The notes beneath the pieces are model-generated. The model was not told the origin of the DNA. It searched no databases and saw nothing but the letters and a program-made list of their open reading frames with translations. DNA of 64,000 nt, taken from the NCBI GenBank assembly GCA_047967505.1, contig CM106541.1; one strand, given 5' to 3'. This document shows positions 11,967-23,639 of this stretch, piece by piece; within the stretch, counting starts at the first letter, position 1, and each line of letters starts with the position of its first letter. The stretch comes from Dipteris shenzhenensis. Lineage: Eukaryota > Polypodiophyta > Polypodiopsida > Gleicheniales. The translations under genes were made by a program, and so were the position numbers.

Positions 11967-13850
11967 TTGACCAAGCCATACAAAAAGTGATGTTTCTTTT
12001 TGCCCTTCATAAACAACGTCAAATTGAGTAGCATGATACAAGAATAATCATTTTGCAAGCTATGATGCACTCCATGGCGTGTTCCTTGCATGCTTTTGTA
12101 AAGAAAAAATAACCACCCATGTCTTTGCAAAGTTAGGCCACATAGACATGTCGATGGATGAATAGCTAGCCAAGTTTGAGCATCTCCTTTGATGACTGCT
12201 ACAAGCCAATCAACTAATTGCTCAGGTTTGGAATTCGTACTCATTCATGAATTATAAAAAAAATTGAAGCATTTTGTTGTTTTGCAAATGTCACAACCAT
12301 CACGTGGGACCAATTTATTGATTTGGCAATCCAAATAGAGAAACTCTTTGTGCACAAGCAAAGCATCTACAAAGGTCGAAGTCCAAACAAGACAATTCTA
12401 GTGATGAGTCATGCTCCTCCAATTCAAAAGACCAATCCTTAGTAGGATGAGGGCACAAAGATGATTCTAAGTGCTAGTACAATAAAAATTACAATATCAA
12501 TGTCCACCAAGTGACATAGGAAACCAAGCCTAAGGATGGAAGTCCACTGAGGCCCAAGAAAGGCAAAGGAAAAGTCAAGAATGATAAAGGGAAAAACTAG
12601 GGACCGCCACTAATTTGATATTATCTATGGTGGGCATGGCCACACCAAGGCCAAGTGTAAGCTTTAGTGAAGCACAATAAGCTGCTCAAAAGCAATATAG
12701 AACAAAGACAAGTTGACACCAAGTGCCAAGTTGTCTTGGCAGAATCGGCAAACTATGTTGAGGAAAATATAGCTACCGAGTCCCAAGTTCCAATAGAGGG
12801 TACCGAGAAGGGCACAACCTCGATCAAGGACATTTTCTATGCAAGCTAATTAATGATGCTACCAAAGTCCAATTATAGAACTATCGAGCACTAGGGCCTC
12901 ATAATGTTGTACAATGTGTAAAATTCTTGTCATTATTTGTACAAAAATCCATTCATCTTTCATGTTGATCAACAAACATTGATCTACTTGATCAACAAGC
13001 TAGTGAGATTCAGGGATGCTTGGTTAGGTGGATTCTTTTACTATAGTAATTCAACTAAAATCATTCATAAGCTATGGAAATCCCATGTGGGTGTTGAGTG
13101 TTTATCTCAGTTGCTTTCCTCAGATGAAACGAAAGGATTAGTTATCGAGCTTCTATGTGTAGATTTATTTGTGATGGATATTACAGAAGTTGAGTATGAT
13201 GAGATGCTATAGTATCTATCACAAGAAGCCTTTCTTAAGCACATGCCCAAAGACAAGTGCAACTAATTCACTTTGGAATCCTAGAAGTAAAGTTTGATTG
13301 GTGGTTAGTTGTTTGCCAAGATGCTCATGGAGTGCTGAGGCAATGAGTCCTACCACATGAGTGAGCAATGGCACTTATTGAGGCACATACTGGGGTAGCT
13401 AGAGGTCACTTTAGTGGGAGTTGATAGGTTAGAAAGTTTTGCAGGTAGGGTTATGGTGGAGTGCTCTGCTCAAAGATGCACATGCTTGGTGTGTGAAACA
13501 TGAAGTCTTCTAACAAACAAGGAGATTACTTCTATAGGATCACATGCCATTATAGCCAAGCCAACCATGGGGCTTGGATTACATGGGTCCTCCTACAAGC
13601 TCATTGAGGTATCCAATAATGGTACAATATAATAGGCCAATCTGCACGTCTAGGTGATACTCGATCTCTTTAACATGAGTCTAGTGAAACCATACCAAGC
13701 ATCAACTTGCTTGGTCATAGTGTGTAGATTAGAAATGCATGACAAATTGGCACACGGTAAAGGAGCCCTCAATCTAAGCTTAATTGGGGACCTTCAATCA
13801 AGGTTTCACAATGCAATAGTTAATCAGATGGTGCATCCTTTCTAACATCA
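11967..13850 (+). pseudogene. Eroded Gypsy remnant
   Basis: Plus-strand scraps in Gypsy order: a knuckle-like GGHGHTKAKC near 12620-12660, an RNase H strand FIFHVDQQTLIYLINKLV at 12952-13005, and an integrase zinc-binding phrase EAHTGVARGHFSG at about 13378-13420. The intervening reverse transcriptase is missing, and stops and frameshifts are everywhere. At 11990-12240 on the opposite strand lies a gag-like phrase (VAVIKGDAQTWL), so this left part may be a separate fragment. Confidence 0.6.
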
Positions 13851-13854
13851 TTTA

Positions 13855-15060
13855 ATCACTTAAAACTCTTTTGCTTTGACATTTTTCAATGTGATTTCTA
13901 TTTGCATTGGTGAAGTCATCTGTGGCCAAGATGATGTATTTTCTAGACTTATGGGTCCAATAAAATTGATGCCTCATTTCTTGAAGGGCTGATCGGTGAA
14001 GATTTTGATTAAGGGCATCATGTCCACCTTGTGTGGGATTTGCACACACTGGCAGGTGTCACATCGCTTGATGAATTCGGCTACATCTTCGAAGAGAGTC
14101 AGCCACTAAAGGCCATCTTGGAGCACCTTACATGCTATAACATCAGTGGAAAAATGACCTCCTACAATTCCTGAGTGGGTTTCCTCGAGCACCTCAATGT
14201 ATTTGTGCTCACACACACATCTTCGCAAGATGCCATCCTTGCCCATGCGGTATATTTGGCCTACAATTAGCTGATACGGCACTACATCCTTAATGAGTTT
14301 GTGGGATTTATATTTCTTAAGAGCTTGGTCAAGGGGTAGGTCATTGGCCAGGTAGTGACCAATCTCGGTGGCCCATTCAGGTATGGTGTCGATGAAGAAG
14401 AGGGAAGCATTAGGGAGGTCATCTTTGACTCCCATCGAGGCTTTGTTGTTTGGAATTCTCGACAGGTGGTCGGCTAGGACATGGGTCTTCCCCTTATGTA
14501 CATCGACGACTGTGAAGTTGAACTCCAAGAGGATTAGCATCCACTTGGTGATGCATCTCGTCATGCATGGCTTGTTGACCAAGTATAACAATGCTTGGTG
14601 GTCCACGAAGAAGATGAACTTGTTAGCTAACAAGTAGTGCCTGAACTTGTTGACTGCATAGACCATGGCCAGACCTTACCTCTCGGTTGTTGTGTAGTTA
14701 ACCTCAGCATCATTTAGTTGGCAGCTCGCAAAGTACACCAGGTAGTCTAGGTTATGCAGGCCTAGTTGGGCTAGCACACACCCGATAGCAAAGTTGGAAG
14801 CATTGATATGGACATGGAATATTAGATCCCAATTGGGTACTCTCAACACCAGTGCGGTGGCTAGGGCTAGTTTGAGGTCTTCAAAGGATTTCTAGCATTC
14901 CTCGGTCCACTCAAAGGATACTAGTAGTTTGTTCACGTAGAAAAGATGAACCTTTTGTAGTAGCCCATGTGGCCAGTAAATCATTGTTCATGTAGAACAA
15001 GATGAACCTTTTGTAGAACAAGGGCTATGTTCATGTAGAACAAGATGAACCTTTTGTAGT
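13855..15060 (-). pseudogene. Gypsy RT tail, RNase H and integrase fragment
   Basis: On the minus strand, from right to left, this holds the RT tail (FEWTEEC, then ASNFAIGCVLAQ), the RNase H (TTTER, NKFRHYLLANKFIFFVDHQA, HVLADHLSRIPN), and the integrase zinc-binding domain (ETHSGIVGGHFS, then RCDTCQ in the next frame). The 14106-14666 frame is open for 186 codons. RNase H before integrase identifies Gypsy. It meets the plus-strand remnant tail to tail; the two RNase H segments are related but in opposite orientation. Confidence 0.8.
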
Positions 15061-15062
15061 AG
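14926..15062. repeat. Short tandem repeat at the Gypsy RT
   Basis: The phrase GTAGAACAAGATGAACC followed by TTTTGTAG occurs about three times (14936-14962, 14994-15020, 15037-15060), with slightly different spacers. The first unit falls in the RT tail codons; the others extend out of the recognisable coding sequence. Confidence 0.7.
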
Positions 15063-15238
15063 ACACAAGACACTCCTCCCTCTCCATCGATGACCACCCT
15101 ACTCCCATCCTCACATGGTAAGCTATTTCAAGCCCTTCTCACAGTAGCCATCCACCCACCGTCCATTTGACCTCAACAATCCCGTTACATCGAGAAAGAC
15201 TTGGAGAGCATTTAGGTGACCATCTCTTCCTTGCTTTG

Positions 15239-15540
15239 GATTTCCGTCCATCAAGTTTCCTCCACCCCCCCCCCCTCCCCTCTGCCCCCCCGCCAGCCCC
15301 CCCCCCCTCCATCCCCTCTGCCCCCCTTCCACCTTCTCCATCTACCCCCTTTCCCCCCTCCCCCTCCTCCACCCCCCCTCTATCCCCCTTCCATCCCCCC
15401 CCCCCTCCCCCTTCCATCTCCTCCAGCAGCCCCCCTCCATCACCCCCCCCACCACACCACCCCCCCCCCCTCCCCCCCCCCTCTCTGTCTCTGTCTCTGT
15501 CTCTCTCTCTTCCCCCCCCCTCTCTCTCTCTCTTCCCCCC

Positions 15541-15586
<46 letters not shown>

Positions 15587-15645
15587 CCCCCTTTCTCTTT
15601 GTTTGTCTGTCTATCTATTTGTATGTATTTATGTATGTATGTCTG

Positions 15646-15689
<44 letters not shown>

Positions 15690-15695
15690 CCCTTG
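15239..15695. repeat. Polypyrimidine tract with (CT)n blocks
   Basis: Nearly pure C/T on the plus strand: C-runs mixed with CTCC at 15260-15480, then (CT)n at 15500-15590, a short GTAT interruption and another (CT)n at 15652-15688. Open frames across it encode only Pro/Ser/Leu repeats and are not genes. Confidence 0.9.
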
Positions 15696-15729
15696 CCTAT
15701 CTCGCCACTCCCTAACTAAGGGCACTCCT

Positions 15730-16866
15730 AACCTAAGGGCCTAAAGTCCCTAATAACAAGGGATTATAATCCCTTGGCAATGCTTGGTGGCCCACATAGC
15801 GCTCACCTACGCGGCGGTGCACCGACGACGCTCGCCAATTCGGGTGGTGTAGCCACCCTCCACCCTTCTATGGTGGCGGTGCTTGCCACATGGCAGTGTA
15901 TGCCTCGCTTCCTCTAGCCAACCAGCCCGGTGCCTCTTGCTTGCCCAGCGGCGCCCTCAGTGGCCTCTCCATCCTCTCCCTTCCTCGAAAGCCCTTCTAC
16001 CTCCTCTCCCTTCCTCCAACCTCCCTCTCTCTATGCACGAACCCCCCCACGCAGCCAGCCACCACCCGACGCCCCCCCCCCTTTGATTTTTATAAGGGTT
16101 ATAAATTTAAATTAAAAAAATAATAATAAAAAAACTCTAACCTAACCTAACCCTAGGACTAACTCTAGTTGGGTTAATTTAAACTTAGGCTAGGTTAGAT
16201 TTAACCTAGGTTAGTTAGTTTATCTAAGACTAATCGTTAGATATCTAACTGGACAGGGAGGTTAGTTAGACTAATTGAAAGTACCTCAGTTACTCATCCT
16301 CACTTAGACTTAAAGCACATTCACACTAACCTTAAGACCAAGGGACCCCCCCCCCCACACACAGAGAAAAAGGTCCATTTCCCCCCTTCTTTAACCTCTC
16401 GTAACTCATCCGTTTGAGACCCAAACTGGACCCCGTCTGAACCACAATTTCACACACAAAAATAGCATGCTATGGGGCATTTTTCCAGCCCATTGCACAC
16501 CATTTTGGCATCCCTAGCACTGACTAATTTGTGCCCCCATGCGGGCCTTGTTTCGCACTAATTTGCTCATATCTTTACGCCGTAACCTCCGATTGACAAT
16601 TTGTCTGCACCGCACATGACGGGGTCCCTAAACACTAACACATCTCTAACCCGCCTAACACAACTACATCAACACCTGCACTTGCGATAGAGAAACCCTT
16701 TGCAACTCTCGCCCAATCTGCATGCAGCTACGCTCCGGCCAATGCCTCCGACACCAACACTCACCAAATCTACATACAACTCCGCTGCAACTACCGCCTC
16801 TGATAATCCTCTACCTCGATTCCCCCATTGAAATTCAAGAAATCCCTTTAACTCCTCCACTCCACA
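15730..16866 (+). other. 5' LTR/leader region of Tat-type Gypsy
   Basis: Non-coding sequence matching 46560-47455 in order. It has a C/T-rich start, a zone rich in AGGTTAG and CTAACCTAAC motifs (16130-16260), then shared blocks such as GACCAAGGGACCC and ACACCATTTTGGCATCCCTA. The shared blocks place it upstream of gag in both copies. I could not fix the exact LTR boundaries or the primer site. Confidence 0.6.
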
Positions 16867-17634
16867 ATATGGTTGGATGCCGTCGTGAACAATGATGGGG
16901 ATATTGACCTCGATGCGGAGGGTAATAATTTCTTTAATCACAAAATAATAACAATCAAGGCAGGCACCCCCTTGGGAAAACTAGAACTTTCCAAATATAA
17001 TGGTAGGGGAGATCCAACCCATTTCCTCCAGCATTTTGATGCCACATGCCAAGCAAGTGGAGATGTCAATTCAATGAAACCAAAGTGGCTTGGTTTCCCA
17101 TGGCCTTAACTGATGAAGCATCAGAATGGTACCTAGACCTCCTAGTGGAAGAGAGAGCCATGTGGAACCTGCTTCAAATAGAATTCAAGAGGCGCTTTCA
17201 AATAGAGAGGCTACAAAATGATCTGCCCTCCAACTCAACAAGATCAAACAAGGCCATCGAGAAGATGTATGCATGTACTTGGGCAAGATGAAAAGATTAG
17301 TCACCAAGCATGCACATAACTTGGTGGCTGCTCCACACGCCTCGATGCAAAGTACCTCATGGCTTGGTTCATTGCGAGACTAAGGAAGAAAATCTACAAG
17401 GACATGAAAAAGATTAGTAGTTATGAAATGTTTAGTGCTGCTCATGCGGCAGCCATTGACATTGAGGATGGCATGACTAACTCTGACATCAACAGTAATG
17501 ATGGAAGATCTAATGCACGAGATAAGCACTCTAAAAAGGGAAAATCCAAGTCCATTGCTGAAACGTCACATGAAGATCGCCTAGAGGCCATGACCATGAA
17601 GCTAAAATACGAAATGATGCAGGCCATGGAATAA
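16867..17634 (+). pseudogene. Tat-type Gypsy gag, frameshifted
   Basis: Three overlapping frames read as one gag: GKLELSKYNGRGDPTHFLQH (about 16975), ALTDEASEWYLDLLVEE (about 17100), and AWFIARLRKK, then SSYEMFSAAHAAAIDIEDGM (17360-17470). The last part matches the gag at 47969-48352 at most positions. Two frame changes (near 17090 and 17290) break it. The charged C-terminus (DKHSKKGKSKS) lacks a visible zinc knuckle. Confidence 0.82.
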
Positions 17635-18541
17635 AAGCTTCACTTGTCTTGCCACCACCTCATACTTATCCATGGCGAGAAAATGTCTAGTGCCCACACT
17701 GCATGGCCAATCATATAGCAAATGAGTGCCCAGTCCTAAGAGCCAGGATCACTGCCTCGACCTCAATAATACCAACTGGCATCCATGCCAGTGTACGAGC
17801 AACTGGCACTTGCACAAGAGCCCCTAGCTTTGAGGCTAAATCTTGTTCCATTTGAACAAAAGTCCCACAATTACCGAGGAATTTTAATCCATGACCATAT
17901 CCAAGAGTGCCAAATCGAGCTCCTCAGGCAGTTCCAATACAACAACTGCAAGCCGAGGAAGTAGACTCGCCATTCAAGTATAAAACATAGTACCCAGTGT
18001 ACTATGTAGAAGTTGTAGAGTGTCTAATACCAATCTATGCAAATCAAGTTCAACCCTATACATATCGAGCGCGAATCAAGTGCTATGGTTGTGGAGTAAA
18101 TGCCTGTATGGATTGTCTCAAAATAAGGTCCCACAATAAATAGATGGTAATCCTGATGTCCCAATCGGCATTATTGGGGTGCACTATCAAAGTCTAGGGC
18201 TGGCAAGCATAATATCACAACTTGTGAATGTAATTACACACCAGCAAAAAGAGGCCACCAAGGACCCTAACATTCCAATCCAACCTATATGACTTCTTAA
18301 AAAGAAAGCACAAGTGCCTCTACCTCCACCAAGCAATGTGTAGCCAAGCTCATCCACATCAACTCCCAAGCCTCAAATAAAAGAAGCTCCATACCCAAAT
18401 GCAGAGGTGGAGAAGGCTCGTTTTTAGGCATTTCAACAATGGGTATAAAAGGAACAAGCTCAATTTGAGGCTGAGAAGCAAGCTCTAGATCCCCCATAAA
18501 GTATTGATACTGTACTTGAGCCTGTGTTCCAATAATAGACT

Positions 18542-18964
18542 TTGCAACATAATGTACTGCCACGTCAACTTGAAGGAGCTGCACTCTCTAGCATCCTAAG
18601 TTGCCCTGTGTCAATTCCCATTGGAATCCTACTACGGAATTGTCCCAATCTCTGGGAGAGTTTCAAAGGCTGGATTGAACTCGCAAATCCCCCTCCACCT
18701 ATGGACGACATCGAAGATATCCCAGTGCAGATGGGTGAAAGAGATGACATACACAACATTACTGTGTCTTTGATCCACAAGGCATATAATGAAGTCCAAG
18801 CCATAGTGGATGGTGGAGCACGTGTAAATGTCCTATTGAAGGAGCTCTACGATGAATGGGGTCTCTCACAAATGCAAAAGGCTAATTTTAACATATGCCT
18901 TGCTGATGATTCATGGGTTAAACCCTTGGGAATAGTGAATGGCGTGTCAACAAAGGTTGCATGA
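18542..18964 (+). pseudogene. Gypsy aspartic protease
   Basis: The frame contains EVQAIVDGGARVNVLLKELY, a retropepsin with DGGA at the catalytic position, then ICLADDSWVKPLGIV, the following beta-hairpin. This is the usual protease of Tat/Athila-type Gypsy polyproteins, which sits between gag and RT. The frame stops at 18964; the expected continuation resumes with changes of frame (LPWLWEASALH near 19030). Confidence 0.78.
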
Positions 18965-19264
18965 GTCCACTTTTCCCTTCAATTCACAATCTTAGATCTC
19001 CCCATAAAATCCTATCAAATCTGATTGGGACATCCTTGGTTATGGGAAGCATCAGCCCTCCATGACTAGGGAACTAATAGACTGACAATCCAAAATCATG
19101 ACACCGTAGTTAGGGTGAATGTGGGGGCAGGAGCTATAAAACCCATTTTGCCAAGATCGTTTGGTGACACATCTTCAATGACGATCTCAAGCAAATCAGC
19201 TCTCCTGCAACAACATGCCATAGCAGGTGATACATAAAGCAATGTCAATAACTAGATACAAACA

Positions 19265-20411
19265 TTGGCAACCATTGACAACTGCTATTCATTAGACCCC
19301 ATCTTCTCGCAAATAGATGCTAAGGTGCTACAAGTAGATCCTCCACTCACACATGAAGAACCAATAGATCTAGAAGTGCAATTCTTTATGGCTGACCTCG
19401 AGTGGGATAATGAACCTAAAGAAGATACCCATACCAATGATGACTCAGATTTTCCTTGGGACCTTGAAACTGAGGCTAAGAATGCTAAAATTGAAGATCA
19501 AGTCTATGACAATGACACAGCCATTATGCATACCCTAATGGCAATTGAACTCCCAAAAGTCTCCAAAGTTGAATAATAGCAAAAGATCCTGTAAGAAAGC
19601 TGAAGGAGGAAATCGCAAAAAAGCCAAGGCTGAACACTTCCATGAGTTTGAACGAGTCCAAACAAGGATCATCGAATTGTATCTTGCAAAGCCAGCTCCC
19701 TCAAAATTAGAACCACTGCCTCTTGAATTGTCTCCTAAGGGACTGGAAGGAGTATGTGCAGAAAATGAGCCCTTACTTGGGAACACCTTACCAGTGGAAA
19801 AGTTACCTCAGTTCCCAACGTATAAACCACATGTGCGGATGAAGTTTGATCAAGAGACTTTAGAAAAAGAAATTCAAAAAGAGCATAACACATTGGTTAA
19901 TGAAAATATGCCACCTAGTACACATGGCACATGTCAAGCTAGTTCAACACCATCAGAGGCTAATCTTAGAGAAGTGCCGCAGTACTTCAAGAATTACACA
20001 AGTGGTAGTGTCCCCATAGCAATGCCAAGACCACTAAGAGAATCTAAATTTCAAGAAACTGATAGCATTGGAGAAACTCCAATCTATGAGGGACCAACAA
20101 AAACTTGCACAATAAACCTCTCCCTTGAAGGGGAGGAAGAAAAACTGATTTTCATTGGGAAACAACTCCGACAGGAAGATGGAACCAAACTCAAAGCACT
20201 CCTAATGAAATACCATGATTGCCTAGCATGGTCATACAAAGAGATGAAAGGAATTTCACCAAATGTGGTAGTACACACGATGTCTATAAGGGAAGGTGCC
20301 CACCCTAAGGTATGTGGACCTTATCACACAAATACTAAGTATGGCACCATGGTTTATGACCAACTGGAAAAACTCTTAGATGCTGGATTCATCTATGAGA
20401 GAGCACACTGA
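19265..20411 (+). pseudogene. Gypsy protease-RT linker
   Basis: Two overlapping plus-strand frames (19265-19576 and 19545-20411). The long one, 288 codons, is an acidic/proline-rich linker ending with the RT entry: MKYHDCLAWSYKEMKGISP, then QLEKLLDAGFIYE. It terminates where a one-base shift moves the RT into the next frame at about 20390-20410. Confidence 0.75.
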
Positions 20412-21050
20412 TTGGGTTTCACCCATTGCCATCGTGCCTAAATGCAACAAGAAGCTCAGAAAATGCATAAACTTAAAGAATGTGAATGCCACCACAATTA
20501 GGGATCACTATCCCCTACCCTTAACAGAAACAGTGTTGGAAAAGGTGGTAGGTTCTGAAATATATAGCTTCTTGGATGGATTCAATGGCTATAACCAAGT
20601 GCGAATTGCTCCTAAAGACCAATCAAAAACAACATTTTCTATAGAATGGGGTATTTTTGCATATAGAGTCATGCCATTTGCCTTTTTTATGCCCCTGCCA
20701 CATTCTAGTGAGTCATGTTCATAGCTTTCAAGTCATTTCTGAATAAGTTTTTACAGCTGTTATTGGATGATTTGTGCATCCACTCAAACAAAAAAGACCA
20801 CTTCAAATTTCTTGAAGCATTACTAATCAAATGCAAGGAATATGGCATCTCCCTAAATCCAACAAAAATTCTAGTTCATGGTCACCCACGGAGTTGTTTT
20901 GGGACACATCATTCCTCAACATGGGATTGCAATTGACATGGACAAAATCAAAATCATCATGGAATTGCCTCCTCCTACAAATTCCAAAGGTGTACAGGTC
21001 TTTATGGGACATGCTAGCTATTATAGAAGATTTATACTACCAAGAGCTCT
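20380..21050 (+). pseudogene. Gypsy reverse transcriptase, broken
   Basis: The frame at 20380-20724 carries DWVSPIAIVPK, the RKCINLKNVN strand, DHYPLP, and FLDGFNGYNQVRIAPKDQSK, the classical Gypsy palm motifs. After a frame change, 20715-20936 carries LLLDDLCIHS, the altered catalytic box, and then KCKEYGISLNPTK. A further frame has DKIKIIMELPPPTNSKGVQ and SYYRRFI. The sequence stops there, just before the normal RNase H domain. Confidence 0.85.
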
Positions 21051-21054
21051 TGTT

Positions 21055-21715
21055 TGGCTTTATGGTAATCCATATAAAAAGCACACCCTACTATCCCCAA
21101 GGGAATGGACAGGTTGAATCCACCAACAAAATATTATGCATTATCCTCACCAAGGTAGTAGAACCACATCGTTCTGATTAGGCAGAGAAACTGAATGCAA
21201 CCTTATGGGCATACTGAACCACACTCAAGGTCAGTGCAGGGAACACACCTTTTCAATTAGTGTATGGCCTCGAAGCTGTGGTTCCACTATAATTTGTAAT
21301 ACCAAGCCTACACATAGCAGTATAGGAATGCATGGGAGACCATGAATCCTTGAACAAAAGACTCTATCAATTGGAGAAGCATACAGAGGCAAGACTAGTT
21401 GCCTACCATGCCATGACAATAGAAAAATGTAGAAGAAAGGCATGGTTTGGCAGAAATCTTAAAGCTAAAGACATCAAGGAAGGTGACTTGGTCTTGTTAT
21501 ACAATGCCAAAGTACACAAGGGCAAACTCAAGTATCTAGGTCAAGGATCCTATCGAGTCAGAAAGATGAATCCCATCAGATTTGTGCTACTAGAAACATT
21601 GGATGGAGTCCAATTCAACACAACCATCAACGGGAGCTGACTGAAGTGCTACTACTTCAACATGCAAGCCATCCCAAACACAAATGAAGATTTGGGAAAC
21701 CAAAGTCTTCCTTAG
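21055..21715 (+). pseudogene. Gypsy integrase C-terminal half
   Basis: The text opens at the last catalytic region, STPYYPQGNGQVESTNK, followed by GNTPFQLVYGLEAVVP and, at 21332-21640, the C-terminal DNA-binding part (RRKAWFGRNLKAKDIKEGDL, then YLGQGSYRV). In-frame stops occur at about 21179 and 21215. The zinc-binding domain and the first catalytic Asp are absent because of the deletion joining this part to the RT. Confidence 0.85.
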
Positions 21716-21721
21716 TTAGGA

Positions 21722-22480
21722 TTAGATTGTATCACGAGCACTCACTTGCATATGCATGTTTTTGCACAAATAGATTGCACTAGATTGTAACATGCACACT
21801 AACTAGCATATGCATGTTTTTGCACATTTAGGAAGACCTAATCAATTTCCACTTAGGGATGATTAAGTCTTAGTTTCCCTATGAGTTCCCACAAATAAGC
21901 ATATAGTTAGTCCCTACCTAATCGATATATCACATGCACTCACATGATTTTGCATAGGCACATAATAGATTGCATCAATAATAGTATCACACACTTTCAT
22001 CCCATAATCTCAAAGCATGCAATGAATTCACAAGCTAGACAAGAAGCTATGCCAAAACTCAAGATGAATTGGCAGAAGAGTCTGTAGCTTCAGCAACAAG
22101 ACCCTTGCCAAACATCACAGCCGTCTCCTAAATGCACAAATATTAGACTTGTATACAAATGGATCCACAAGCTCAATGATATGGGTGTAATCGCATCCAC
22201 CATGTATGCAAGATAGCAAGAAATGCTAGCCTCAGCAACAATGAGACCCCCGCTAAAACTCTTCCCAAGAAGATTCGATGGCAGAGTCCATAGCCTCAGC
22301 AATGAGATCCCCTCCACAATCAAAGTAAGCCATAACCCAAGAATGGATAGTAAAATGGATTTGGGAGTATGCTGTCTCTATGCCAACATGGACTTAGGTA
22401 GTACAGAATGTGTATGTAGAGTAGCGGCAAAGCTCCACTTGTACTTGCATAAGGCTGGGAATAATCTCTCTTAGGAATCC
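21722..22480. repeat. Gypsy 3' non-coding region with duplications
   Basis: Follows the integrase stop. A segment of about 55 bp containing GCATATGCATGTTTTTGCAC occurs twice in tandem (21740-21832), with a weaker third relative near 21950. Two phrases around AGCCTCAGCAA and GAGACCCC recur at about 22225 and 22290. This is probably part of the element's 3' untranslated region or LTR, but no LTR boundary could be matched to the 5' side. Confidence 0.5.
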
Positions 22481-22483
22481 TCA

Positions 22484-22790
22484 ACATGCAAGTTCTACTT
22501 GCAACTCCTACATGCATGTTCTACATGCGATTCCTACATGTGAGTTCTACATACAACTCCTACATGCAAGTCCTACATGCAATTCTTACATGCATGTTCT
22601 ACTTGCAACTTCTACTTGCAACTCCTACATGCAAGTCCTACATGCGATTCCTACATGCATGTTCTACATGCAAGTTCTACATGCAACCCCTACATGCAAC
22701 ATACAACTTGCAACTCCTACATGCAACTTCTATATGCAAGTTCTACATGTAGAGAGAGAATGTCTTACAATTCCTACATGTAGAGAGAGA
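22484..22790. repeat. Minisatellite of about 14 bp, CTACATGCAASTYC
   Basis: Around eighteen imperfect copies of a 14-bp unit of the form CTACATGCAAGTTC, alternating with variants CTACATGCATGTTC and CTACTTGCAACTCC. Many units contain the palindromes ACATGCATGT or TGCA. All three plus frames are open across the array for compositional reasons only. Confidence 0.85.
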
Positions 22791-22921
22791 AGCTCTCCAA
22801 CTTGTGTAAATACCCCATAATGGAATGAAGCCCACACTCTTTAGGGCATTGTGTTGAGTTCTACTTTGGTATTCCAAGCAATTGTCTCAAGTTTCCAAAT
22901 GCTTCCTTGCACTCCACGTCC

Positions 22922-23350
22922 AAAAGCATGTCCTAACCTTGCAACTCCTCCTCCCCTCTCCTCCAACCTTGCAACCCATTGTCTCCCTCTCCTCCTCCCC
23001 CTCCTCCCCCTCCTCCTCCTCCTCCTCCTCCTCTCCCTCCTCCTCCTCCCTCCTCTTCCTCCATCTTCTCTCTCTCCTTTCCCCCCATGCTCTTACATCT
23101 TCATCCTCTCCCACTCCTATGCTCCCCCTAAACCCTTAGTTCCTCAACCCTTACCCTCCATGAACAACGAGGGAGACGAGTTCTCCACCATGTTCTCTAC
23201 CATGAACCTTGGATCCTCCTTCTAACCCTTAGACCTCTTCTAAACTCTAGAACCTCTTTTAAACTCTGGAACCTCCTTCTAAACCTTGGAACTTCCTTCT
23301 AAACCCTTAACCTCCCTGTAACCCTTAAACTCCTCCTAAACCCTGCAACC
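22922..23350. repeat. CTC-rich tract and 27-bp-like repeats
   Basis: 22922-23100 is (CTC)n-rich. From about 23190 to 23350 an imperfect unit of roughly 25-28 bp, of the type AACCTCCTTCTAAACCCTT, recurs about six times. No coding content is seen. Confidence 0.7.
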
Positions 23351-23639
23351 CCCAATGAAGGCGAAAGCCTTCATTATCTCAACCATGATGATGCACGTTC
23401 CTTTCACACATGCATGCACTATCTTTGCTTACCACACTTAAGCCTACGTCTCTCATCAAAATATGACTCGAGGTCCTAAGCTACACATATACTACAAACG
23501 ACAACCTCAATATATTTGTAGGTGACAAAAAGCCTCGGAACCCTGCATACTGAGAATACCTTTCTCTTCCTATGGAAGTTGTGGGAAAGAGCCAACACTC
23601 ACTCCCGCCCCCCCATCCAGGATTATATCAACCTTTTGG

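Larger units (their letters stand above)
16867..21715 (+). mobile_element. Gypsy retrotransposon (Tat/Athila style), deleted
   Basis: Plus-strand domain order is gag, protease, reverse transcriptase, integrase end, followed by a repetitive non-coding region. The protease carries DGGA rather than DSGA, and the RT entry has AWSYKEM, both familiar from Tat/Athila-clade elements. RNase H and the front half of integrase are missing: RT text ends near 21045 and integrase C-terminal text begins within about 20 bp. Multiple stops and frameshifts make this copy inactive. A second fragment of the same family lies at 46680-48352. Confidence 0.85.

Noticed and set aside
15167-15719. Pro/Ser/Leu-rich plus-strand ORFs
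   Set aside because: Compositional artefact of C/T-rich DNA.
22486-22820. Three overlapping Cys/Met/His-rich ORFs
   Set aside because: The 14-bp minisatellite is open in all plus frames; no biological coding signal.
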